Part shown: positions 51,685 through 61,936 of the stretch, piece by piece
How the letters are laid out: each line of letters starts with the position of its first letter
How positions within the stretch are numbered: the first letter of the stretch is position 1
DNA from: Archegozetes longisetosus
Taxonomy: Eukaryota; Arthropoda; Arachnida; Sarcoptiformes; Trhypochthoniidae
Direction of reading: 5' to 3'
Assembly (NCBI GenBank): GCA_018873245.2
Contig: JAEMBT020000001.1
Coordinates: forward strand, 1,240,001-1,304,000
DNA: 64,000 bases
Position numbers and translations under genes: made by a program
Notes under the pieces: generated by a model
What the model was told of the DNA's origin: nothing
Seen by the model: only the letters and a program-made list of their open reading frames with translations
The model's database searches: none

Positions 51685-52639
51685 TTTATATCTGATTTTC
51701 ACTAGACTGATCAAATGCATATCTTGACATTAATACATCTGTGACCTTGACTTTAGATGAAATATCTGAGAATTTTATTTATATCTCACCTAACTTTAAG
51801 CAATATTTCTCAGAAAATTTCTATCTCAGCTATGAAACAATTTCTATCTTTTTCATGTATTACTGGTAACAATTCAATTAGTTTTGAACGTTTTCAGTTC
51901 CATGTCATGACTTTCCTATAGAAGTGAATATAAAAATATTCTCTCTTATTGCAAATACAGATCATCAGATCATATAAACTTTCGAGTCAATGAGTTTTCA
52001 TCTGAAGGATTTACTTTTTTCCTTTTAATCAATAACATAATTAAATAAAATCCAAAAAATTTGTCTCAACAGCTACCTCTCAAGTTACCGTTAGCGATGA
52101 TTACTTCCGCTAATACTGAATGAATGACTGAATCCTTTAAAGACTCAATCCTCCAAAGTCTGAACCCTTGAAATTGTAAGAAAAAATATTATGCCCTTTG
52201 ATTGCTTGTGAAACTTCCAATTAACTTAAGATAAATTGCAGACATAGTTAAGGTCTCAATAAGAAAACTATTAGCAATTTTTTAATACTCTCTTTTTATT
52301 ACTAAAGTTTTATTTTTTCATTATTATACTTTTATTTTATTTTTTCTTATTTTAAGTTCAATTTTGTTTTGTGAAAAAGTTGAAAAGTTTCAAAGTCGAG
52401 CCTTACGCTCTGGTTTTACATTTAATCTTTTAATAAATGGTCTCTTTTGTAACGAATGTTTGAAAGCTTCATCATTATCTCGTTATTATAAATGCTAGAA
52501 TGCTTCTAATTCATCAAAAACTACAGAGAAAGTCTTCATAAGTCAGAGCTATTCCGGTATTTTCTAATTTATTTTGCTTAATAAGTCTACTCTTCAACCC
52601 TTCAACACTTTATTCAAGTCTAACATTTTCCTTGAAAGT

Positions 52640-52682
52640 GTCACATAAGCAGATATCATATAAGCGGATATCACATAAGCTG
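52640..52682. repeat. Short tandem repeat, about 16 bp x 3
   Basis: The unit CATATAAGCGGATATC is repeated with small changes. Confidence 0.65.
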
Positions 52683-54441
52683 ACCATTACATTTTATGCC
52701 TACAATTAGGTCTAATTTCAGTTAATTTTATTTGATTACTTTGAAAAATTTGTCTATTATAATTGAGCTAAAATTGCTAACTATTAAAAATATATTAAAC
52801 CTGGAAGTAATAGAAAAACACAGAAAGCTATTAAATCAAATCAGATTGGTTTTTTAAATGAAAATCATTCTGATAATTATGGTTAAAGTGAGTGTGAGTT
52901 TTTGAAGATATGTTCAAAAATAATTACTAGTATAGTCTCTTTTGTTTATTACACTTGTCGTCAAACGTTAGAGTTATCAACAAATAACAAATCTCTAACT
53001 ATCGATAGTCCTAATGAAAGTATGTTTTTATCTCTTTCTATAGTTTAATAACTTTATAGACTTTTGGCTAGACTTGTAATTTCGGGAAATAAGCGTAACT
53101 CAAATCAGTCAATAGTGAAATACTCTTAACATTTCGAACTATAACTTCAGGTTATTTTCCAAATTGATACACATCTAAAAGTTTGTCAATTTCGCTTTTA
53201 GTTATGCATAAACTTTTATATTTTTCGCATTTCTACAAAATTATTATAGATATTTACTTTTAAGAAAGAATTAGGAAATTATTCGTCACTTGGATCGTGA
53301 CCGACTTCAATAAGACTATCAATCAAAAAAAACCTAATCAATGAATGATTATACAAACCGTAGAGTTTGTAAGTTAGTCGTGACTAGAGGTCAGTTTATA
53401 TGGCGTTAATTGAAAACTGAAGTGTTAAATTAAAAAATGTTTGATTATTTGAACCTACACTCGGCTTTATTGAACTGTCAAAATAAATGAACATCATTCA
53501 TAATAATTATTATTATTTGAACTAATTAGCTCCACTCTATAATACTTGTTCAATATTGATAGTTGTTTTAGATGCTCATTTCTATCTATTTCTATCTATT
53601 TTGGTCTTCCAATTAGTTACAGATTATGTTTCAGTTATGAATCATATTGATTTAATAAATCAAAGTAAACATTTACAATAATATCTCAATAGATATCTGA
53701 AATCTCGTAATCCAACATAAGGGGTTGAACGACAAAAGAGTCAATGATCATAAATAGTGCTAAGTTTATGTAGATCTGAAAAGAGGAATCAATGTTTGAC
53801 TAGATCATAAAAAACTATTTAATTTAATGATTGTCAAGTTTCCATCACAAGTTTAATCTATTATTGGAGCAAATCGTTAGTAACTACAAAGTCATATAAC
53901 TAAGAAATACAAAAATCATAATTAAGTTTAATTATAGCATTAAAAATATGAACCGTTAAAGGAATTCTCTTGAGAAGCGATTGCCCCCTTAGCCCAGACC
54001 TGTCCGCAGTTCAGTCAAATACCTTATGCTTCAATGGTTTTTTTACTTATCCTTCAATCAATTTCTAAACTTTTCAATAGTCTAGCTTAGGCTAATTCTT
54101 TAGTTGTTCAAACTTTTTAAAACACTTCTAAGTTTGCCATAAATTAGAAAATAACACCTAACCTTTTCCTTGTATCTTTAAATATCAGAGATCAATCTCC
54201 ATTTGGTCTGAAAAATGAATTTAATAGCATTAACTCATAAAATTGTTAGTCGATTGACTTGAGGGACACTATTATATAATGTTTGCCTATGGTCGTAATA
54301 GTCGTAAAGCTCTAGCCTCTGGTAGTCGTAAATCATGTTTGAGCACATGTTTTTGTTTATGTCTTTTTAAATATTTCGAGTTTATTATTATTTCAATTTT
54401 AATTGTTTTGTTTGTGAGTTTGTCATTTAATTGTAATTAAA

Positions 54442-55449
54442 ATGATTAATTTATTGATTAGTAAGTGCTATGAATTTAATAAGTTTTGTGATTTTAACAA
54501 AAAAACTGATTTTCAAGCAAATAATCAAATAAATGACAGAAATATAAATGAATTGAAATTATTGAAACATTTAAGGCAAACCATAATATCATCAAAATTA
54601 ATGCCTAAAGTGATGGCAAGTAGTGTTGAATCAAATGTAGACAATAAGGAGAATAATAATGAGAATAAAAATAAAGATAATGTCAATCCAAATATAATTA
54701 AGGACGCGATTAGTTCACTACAAGAGAGAACTGTTTGGGAGAGTATTAAACATCAACTGAGCAGAAATATAGACACAAACGATGAACAATATAAAATTCA
54801 ATTTGTAAAACAAGGTGAGACTGGATTGGATCGAGTCAAATTGATGTGGTCTGAATGGGCAGCCGGTGAAGACAATCCTGAAGTCAGGTTCATAATGAGT
54901 TCGGTAGGCTTTGGGGCAATAGTCGGCGTAGTGTTTGGCGGCATCTTAGGCAACAAGACTGCCGTTCAAGACTTTATGCGAAGACACAATGAATATGTCT
55001 TCAAAGGCGATTTCGAGGCTAAACGAAAAATTAGAGACTCTATGTTTTTGCAATTCTCCAGGGCTGGATTTCGCTTAGGCTGGAGAGTAGCTTTCTTTTC
55101 AGGGCTCATCACTGGCCTCACCACTACTGCCATTGTCTATAGGAATGATGTCTACTATACTGACTGTATGTCTGCCGGAGCTCTCGTTTGTTCGCTTTGG
55201 AAAATGAAGTTAGGCTTAAGAGCGATGGTGGTGTCGGGTGTGGTAGGAACTGTTCTCGGATTCATGTTTGCCGGTGGTGTCAGAATAGCTATGCGGGTCT
55301 TCAACACAACAGTTCCTGAATATAGGTATTGGAGGCATACCAGATATTTGGGACATTTGACAGTTGAAAAGTATAGTGACGGAACCACTGAATTTGATTG
55401 GGATCTTCCGGATTCTCATAAAAATATCTACGATGGGCAGAGCAAATAG
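54442..55449 (+). CDS. TIMMDC1: TIMMDC1-like complex I assembly factor, single exon, 335 aa
   Basis: TIMMDC1 is an inner mitochondrial membrane protein of the Tim17/22/23 superfamily that helps assemble the membrane arm of complex I. Four hydrophobic, Gly-rich segments are seen at about 149-170, 211-233, 238-256 and 260-283. FIRYGWRWGWRT-like sequence (here SRAGFRLGWRVAFFSG), the VYRN motif after segment 2 and KLGLRAMVVSGVVG match the human protein as I recall it. The first 110 residues are poorly conserved and Asn/Lys-rich. Met54 or Met58 could be the true start, since residues 1-53 have no clear family match. No intron is needed. It lies 10.5 kb from the divergent PAN-ZP gene and converges on PSMB7. 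Confidence 0.82.
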   Translation: MINLLISKCYEFNKFCDFNKKTDFQANNQINDRNINELKLLKHLRQTIISSKLMPKVMASSVESNVDNKENNNENKNKDNVNPNIIKDAISSLQERTVWESIKHQLSRNIDTNDEQYKIQFVKQGETGLDRVKLMWSEWAAGEDNPEVRFIMSSVGFGAIVGVVFGGILGNKTAVQDFMRRHNEYVFKGDFEAKRKIRDSMFLQFSRAGFRLGWRVAFFSGLITGLTTTAIVYRNDVYYTDCMSAGALVCSLWKMKLGLRAMVVSGVVGTVLGFMFAGGVRIAMRVFNTTVPEYRYWRHTRYLGHLTVEKYSDGTTEFDWDLPDSHKNIYDGQSK

Positions 55450-55546
55450 TGATTACTGGTTCTCTTTAACTCTTTGGATTAGTCACATTTCAATTGCTTT
55501 GCATTTCTTTGCATTTCTTGTGAACGTTTTCCTAAAAAATACTGTT

Positions 55547-55552
55547 AATAAA
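55547..55552 (+). terminator. Probable poly(A) signal of TIMMDC1
   Basis: AATAAA occurs 97 bases after the stop codon and is followed by an A-rich and then a T-rich run. Confidence 0.5.
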
Positions 55553-56820
55553 CTAAAAAATTTTCAATTCTTTTCGTTTTGTCATTAAGTTTGAGCCAAA
55601 GACAAGTTTCTCAGAGAAATTGTTTGAATAAAGTAATGAAAAAGAGTTGAATAGGAGTGAAATAAGTGGAGTCACTGTTTTCTTGGTTTTCTTCAAACAA
55701 AGTCAAAGTCAAAGAAGTAATTCTTTTGATGGAAAGGAGACTTATTAGAAAAACGTGTGGCTCCCAATTGGTTCGGATAATTCACTTCCGAGATAAGGTT
55801 TCACAAATTAGCTGATATGAGATTCTTTCAAATCATTTTCCCAGAACGCAATTGTCCAAACGGTAAATACCATACACTTTTGTTATGATAATTTTATATT
55901 CATTCTCTACCAATGCCATCAACGTTTTAATGAGTTATACCTTTATTATAAATATAACTCTGACTCAATTCTTGGGTCATTTATTCGTTTGACCGCCACT
56001 TCGATATTTCACTGCTAACTGGTTTTCCTTTTTATGGTCAACTCCTAAAAGTTTGATCAATTCTGCAGAACTAGATTTTAATTGTAGATTTGGAGGTAAG
56101 TTATAGGCGACAAAACTAGTTATTTATCGTGAACAAAAGATCTGGTAAAATGGTTTTTTATCTGTTGTATGTAAATCAAGCAGTGAAACGCTTGACCGAT
56201 CAAAAGGCATTTCTCTAAATCTTATGCATTCTCTAACACTTATCCTTTAAAACCATTCCAAAAACTATGATTTAAAGCCTTCTGATGCACAAAATGATTC
56301 CCTAAACAAAATAGTGTAAAACTCGCACAAAACTGGTTTAACGTCTATCGAATCTGTTGATTACAAGAAAGGCAGGTCTCCTTTATGTCAAGGACATGGC
56401 AAACAATAGAGTTCATAACTGCGCTTCTCTGCCATTCATCTGATTATAGTCCAAACAAAATTCAAGCCCGACTTTTCTCTAATTTATTTAGAATTACTCG
56501 GATGACAGACAGAGAGGAAATATTTGTGGCGAACTAAAGACCACAATTATTTTTATTTGCTTTTATTATGATCAGCCGATAGCGCAGAACATACAATGAA
56601 TGTATAAACAAATTTTAAACTAACAAAATATCTGCTCTCCTTCCGTATTACTGGTTATAGTCTGCAGAACGAGAAACGAATTAAATCAAAACTTTTTACT
56701 ATGATTTTGAAAAAAAGAGTTAGTGAAACGAGAGCTTTTGTTCTGCTTTTAAAAGAGATGTCAAGTTTATTATGTTTCAATCAAATTCAATACAATTACG
56801 TTAACAAAAGTAACTTAGAT

Positions 56821-56826
56821 TTTATT
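56821..56826 (-). terminator. Probable poly(A) signal of PSMB7
   Basis: AATAAA on the minus strand lies 60 bases beyond the PSMB7 stop, within a run of TTTATT copies on the plus strand. Confidence 0.45.
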
Positions 56827-56886
56827 TATTTTATTATTTATTTCAAACTCTCTTACAAAATCGATTTAAAATAACAAATGGATCAT

Positions 56887-58120
56887 TTAAGATGATGTGT
56901 CCATTGGTTCTGCTTCGATATGACGCACAACAGTCTCTTCTACTTCCAATCGAATTAGTTTTGTCGATAAGATTTCTGTTGTTCCTCTTTTGAATTGATA
57001 TTTTCCTTGTCTTTAAATAAAATAAACGATTCAATTGAATGATCATAAAAATATTTTCTTTTTTAAAATAAATTAAATGATTGTAAAAATACAAACCGTT
57101 CTCCTTTTTGATTGGCTTCTTCGTAAGGACGCAAAAATTTAGCCGAGCCTTTGGTGATAACACATAAATCGATATTACTACCAGAGCCTAAATCATTGAA
57201 AATTCCTGCCGCGATCGCATCTCTGACCAACTTCTTTCCCTCGTCAACCTTTCAAACAGTTTTTATATTGAGATTATTGTGATTAATTGATTCGATTTCC
57301 TAACTTACAGTCATATCAGGTTTCCAACGAGACTCAAAAACAGCCATTGCAGCCAAAGATCCCGAACCCATAGTCACGTACGGAAGTCTATCAGTCGAGC
57401 CGTGAGGATGTATGCAGTACAAATTGGGGCCATTATTGTCAACACCTCCCAAAACAAGGGCTGCTCCGATGTGTCCCTGATATCTATTAGTTCAAAATTT
57501 ATAAATTGAATTATAGCTAGTCATTAAATTTTCAAAAAATCAGTTTCGGCTATAGTTTACACCGATTCAAAGTTAGATCAAATTTGAAAGAATCCAACAT
57601 TTAAATCTAGTCTTTCAATAGAAACAAATGCATTTCAGACCTAAATAAATATTGTTTAAGCAGTCGATTGGCGACGCAGACCGGAACCACTTTTCCAGTA
57701 TTCAAACGATGCAATTCTAACTGCGAAGAAATCATTTTGGTCGTCACCTCAGTATCAGCAGCAGTTCCGGCGCCACAACAGTACATATTCGGAGCCAAAT
57801 AATGAATTTTAGAACAATTTTTGTCGGCCACAATCGTGTCAGATGTGGCTCTGGTGTCAGCACCTAATATCACTCCATCCTTGAAGACAATGCCTGCGAT
57901 TGTTGTTCCAGTTTTACGCGCTTTCGGCACTGGAAACCCTTTCGCAGATAGCAATTCGTTTCTATTTTCATAAATTAATTTTATTAGATGTTAGAACCGT
58001 TTCATTGTTTCTCGTTTGGTTTTATTCAAATCTATTTAATTTGACTTCAATTTCAAACCTCTGATAATTTTCGAAAGAAAATCCTCCGATTGGCAATTCT
58101 GGAACGACTCCTGATGACAT
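56887..58120 (-). CDS. PSMB7: Proteasome subunit beta type-7 (beta2, trypsin-like), 5 exons, 277 aa
   Basis: This is one of the three catalytic beta subunits of the 20S proteasome and cleaves after basic residues. Exons on the minus strand are 58120-58059, 57961-57641, 57483-57309, 57248-57097 and 57010-56887; phases agree and the length equals human PSMB7. A 39-residue propeptide ([10 protein letters not shown] is typical) ends at KTG before the catalytic Thr40 of TTIAG. Counting from that Thr, Asp17 (GADTRAT) and Lys33 (NCSK) of the active site are in place. Further beta2 blocks are [25 protein letters not shown] and [13 protein letters not shown]. The C-terminal arm ([12 protein letters not shown]...EPMDTSS) is the one that embraces beta3. 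It is transcribed divergently from UBAC1, 473 bp away. Confidence 0.97.
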
Positions 58121-58593
58121 CTTCTATTAAATCAAATCCGATTTTTCTTCAATTAAATTGTTGACAATAATTATAACTTTTTGAATAGAGAGTGACAGCA
58201 ATCAATGGTTTGCAATGACTTTGCATTACTTTATGTCCCAACATATAAAACGTATCAAACATTTTATGCTTTTATTCATCCCTTTCTTGTCAATTAATTA
58301 ACAAAAGTTATTAAAATTAATTATTTGATATGAGTTTAAACTAAGACAGAATTAATAAATGTTTCATTTCATAAAAGGCAATAAAAAATAATGAAAAGAT
58401 AGAAAAAAATCGAAATGAATAAATTATTCTCTGTATTCAAGTCAAATGTTTTAATAGAGGACGAAATGTCGTCACAAATACCATAAAAAGTAAATAAAAA
58501 GGAAAACAATAATAATGAGAGTCTATTTAGATTTGACTTAAGATTAAAATAATAATTAAATAAATATAAACTAAAAGAATCGAAAGAATCGAA
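58121..58593. promoter_or_regulatory. Short divergent promoter region of PSMB7 and UBAC1
   Basis: Only 473 bp separate the two start codons, so both core promoters and 5' UTRs must fit here. No TATA box or known proteasome-control element could be named with confidence. Shared control of two ubiquitin-proteasome genes is plausible but unproven. Confidence 0.45.
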
Positions 58594-60058
58594 ATGCATG
58601 TGGAAGAGTCGAGTAACATAAGTGGTCAACAAGCGATTGGATTGCATATAATAAACTCAAATGGACAAAATTATGACATAGAGATAACGCAAGAACTAAA
58701 TGTAGAGAAATTGAAAATTATGTGTTTGTCTTACTTTCAAACTGATCCGTTGGTTTCTATCAAATTGGCTCAACAATTCAAATTAGTCTCTATTGACAAA
58801 AATAAGCCTTTGAATGAAGACTCCAGTCTTAAAGATCAAGATATAAGTGATGGAATGTTTTTACTACTTATACCTCGCTATTCATACAGAAGACAAACTG
58901 AAGAATCATTGGCTCAAGAAATGAAGAACAAGTCTCCCAGTGAAGAGGAGATTCTGGACGCCACTAAAGACTTAGTCCCTAAGAACTTGGATCGAAAAAT
59001 GATTGAAATTTCAAATACCATTGATGTGAGAATTTCTTCTCTCAATAGGCATATCAATCACTCTAATTGTTTTAATTCTTTATTGTTTTTCAGTTTCAGA
59101 AAGAATTGCGAAAAATCCTGATTTCATTAATTGATTATTCGGAAATAATTCTAAGAAATCATCCGGAAGTCAAACCAATATTCGGTGACATGCTAATCAA
59201 TGATTCTAATAATCAAAATAAAGACAGTAATGAAGAAGAGGACGAATCAGATGGAGTAAATAAAGAAGTACTAAAACAGTTGACAGACATGGGGTTTGCG
59301 GTGGAAAGGGCGAAGAGAGCGCTCAAACTGAACAACATGTCAGCCATTGATGCCATGGATTGGTTGCTCGCAAACTCAGTCGCTTACGAATCAAGTTCTT
59401 CATCGCCTTCTAGTTCACGATCTAATGCCGAATCATCAATGGACTCATCGAAGAATTACTACAGCTCTGCCACTGGTTTGTGTCCCAGAGTCCCGAAAAT
59501 TATTGAATGCTACCGAGCTTTCAAAAGAAAACAGTTCAAACCGAACACTAAAGCTTTTAAAGGCCTCTGTGATATGGGATTTGATGAGAACGAAGTACTC
59601 GACGCACTTTCTATTCATAATAATAACGAAATCGCAGCCGTATGTCAGCTATTAATTTATATAATTTGCTCAATTTACTAAACATTAATTATCTGTTGAT
59701 AGTGCGAATGGCTCTTAAGTGATAGGAGACCAAAGATTAAGGATCTTGAATATGGTCTAAGCAAACAAAGTCCCATCTATAAAGCTATAATCTCTAATCC
59801 TGTTATTCAGTTAGGACTCGTTAAGCCGCGAGTCTTTTTTGGTGCGTTTAAAACTTTGATTTGTTGTATTCGAAATTACTGAATATTATTTGTTTGAATT
59901 TAGCATTTTTACAACTGATTGAAGAGCCAAACAGTACCGGTCGCTGGTTAAGTGATGCTGAAACGTCTCCAATTTTGTCTCAAATGTTTCGCATATTTCA
60001 TTCAGAAAAACATGCTATCGAACAGTGTAATGACGAGCTCTCACAACTAAACACTTAA
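58594..60058 (+). CDS. UBAC1: UBA domain-containing protein 1 (UBAC1/KPC2), 4 exons, 423 aa
   Basis: UBAC1 is the non-catalytic subunit of the KPC ubiquitin ligase and carries ubiquitinated cargo to the proteasome. Exons are 58594-59025, 59094-59639, 59703-59841 and 59904-60058, in phase throughout. Order: ubiquitin-like domain (about 14-93), a helical block FQKELRKILISLIDYSE that matches human UBAC1, an acidic linker, UBA1 (about 199-238, LTDMGF), a Ser-rich linker (244-268), UBA2 (about 297-335, LCDMGF) and a C-terminal STI1-like part (SPIYKAIISNPVIQLGL, then NSTGRWLSD). The human protein has 405 aa. Being paired head-to-head with PSMB7 is suggestive, as both act in proteasomal degradation, but co-regulation is only inferred. 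Confidence 0.93.
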
Positions 60059-60071
60059 TCATCATTCATAG

Positions 60072-60077
60072 AATAAA
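60072..60077 (+). terminator. Probable poly(A) signal of UBAC1
   Basis: AATAAA starts 14 bases after the UBAC1 stop. A second copy lies near 60409, so a longer 3' UTR is also possible. Confidence 0.4.
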
Positions 60078-61882
60078 CGATTCGTTTTGAAACATCTCGT
60101 TAGTGGTTATACACTAGTTATAATATATCTGATATTTCTGTTGTTGATTTGTTGGTTTTTAAACATAGTTGAATATAGCAGCTATTTAGAACTTTAAATT
60201 TAACGCCTACAATTCTTTTCATTTTGTTGAACGTTTTATTCAGAATAATTATCTGACCATTTGTATGTTTAAATACTTTTCAGTCATACTTATCCATTGT
60301 TTTAATTATAAGTTTATATATTGTTATTTTGTTGTTCAAGTTCGATTGTTTTCAAATTGACTAAAACTTCTAAGTTGATAGTGAAACGAAGCCAAATGTA
60401 TAATATTGAATAAATTATTGGTTATGTTCTCAATTTGTTTATTCTTATAAAGTGTTTTTAAACACGTATTCATCTAATTAAACATTTTTTCAATTCTAAT
60501 CACTCATTACGATCAATGCAAATGAGTTGATGACTAAGGAAAAATGATCGAAAATAGTTTAGAGAAAATTAGTGCTAAGGTACATTTTCCTAGTTTGAAC
60601 TATATTTCACAAAATACGTCCCTTATACTGCATTTGTTAAGTTGCAATACATATTAACTTGACTCTCTTTCACTTTGACTACATCTCAGTTCGTGCGTTA
60701 GTCAACTTTTTAATGCTATGTTACGTTATACCCCAATCGATATTGAAATTGCTCAACTAATACTTAACACTTTCATAGGATAATCATTTCTTTTATCACC
60801 AATTTATATCATATTTTGTGACTGTCTACAGCTATTAAATGGTATCTTTTTATCACGTTATATCAGTTCCTTTTGAAAGTGAATAAAAGTCTAAAATTGA
60901 TGTCTGTTGAATAAGTTTGAGAAAAGTTTGTCTAAAGTTTGTGCCTATCATTCAATTCATAAGTTATCTCAAGTTTAATCAAAGTGACAATTGAATATAA
61001 AATGTGAGAATAGTGCGAAATATATGGAAAATAGATGATCTTAAGTGATAATAAAAAATGAATAAACTTATTAAACACGTTTGTGCATTGGAGTTGCATT
61101 GCATTTATGTTTAAAGTTTGATGCAATGCACCTTCACTGCAATCAATGTGTCTTAAATTAACTCAACTATTCATCATTTTCCCCAACATTTATTTTATTA
61201 TTTTCTACTTTTTTTTCTTCTTTTTTCGTCAATAGTTCTCGAGTGTAAGTGTTGAATAATTTTTAATTAAATAAAGACTAAAACACGTCCCCATCACACC
61301 ACTTGGAAATCACCTCATATTAGGAGGAGTTTAGGAATTATACAGAATTACGTAATGAAATCTTGTTATGCTTATTTCAATGTAAATGCAAATTTTAGTC
61401 TAATTCACAATTTTGATACTAGAGTCCCTAATAGTCTAATTATTAGTTTGTCGTCAAATTTGTTTTTTTATTAGAAAGTTTCTCTTTTAATAAATTGAAT
61501 TATTGTGGATTCAGGAAAACGAAATAATTCATAACTTGATTATAGTTGAAGTTATATAACAAGACTTTTTGACAAAGTGCAATGTCTAAACAAGAGATAA
61601 TTATTGATTTAAACCTTTAACACAAGTTTTTTGGCATTTTAACAGTATAATTATTAAACATATTTTATAAAATATATAATTAAATTAACATTATAAAAAT
61701 AACGGAAGTGATAAACTACTGATTTGAAAAGTAATGAAGTTTTATTGCGACTAACTTCATATTACTCTCCCACAGATATTGACTTTGTATCAGCAAAATG
61801 TTAAAAATTCAGAAATTAGCTCGTTCTAAAATTTGGTACTTTCGATCGATTTAAATCGAAACAAAAAATGAAAATTATTATA

Positions 61883-61888
61883 TTTATT
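61883..61888 (-). terminator. Probable poly(A) signal of TTC7
   Basis: AATAAA on the minus strand lies 48 bases beyond the TTC7 stop codon. Confidence 0.45.
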
Positions 61889-61936
61889 AAATTAGTATAT
61901 ATATCATAAATATATATTTAATAAAATAAATAAATT

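Larger units (their letters stand above)
43947..54441. other. Gene-poor stretch between PAN-ZP and TIMMDC1
   Basis: 10.5 kb without a recognisable exon, between two divergent genes. It holds the TTA, 24-bp, GAAA/GA, GA, 12-bp and 16-bp repeats listed separately. Frames of 90-94 codons near 47,305 and 51,182 show no family signature. Such a long upstream region could carry enhancers for the cuticle gene, but that is a guess. Confidence 0.55.
55450..56886. other. Convergent region between TIMMDC1 and PSMB7
   Basis: 1.4 kb holding the two 3' ends. No gene, RNA or repeat of note was seen. Confidence 0.5.
60059..61936. other. Convergent region between UBAC1 and TTC7
   Basis: 1.9 kb of AT-rich DNA that holds both 3' UTRs. 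No coding or RNA feature was recognised. Confidence 0.5.

Noticed and set aside
51182-51705. Two plus-strand frames of 90 and 69 codons
   Set aside because: The second runs through a 12-bp minisatellite; neither has a recognisable domain or splice partner.
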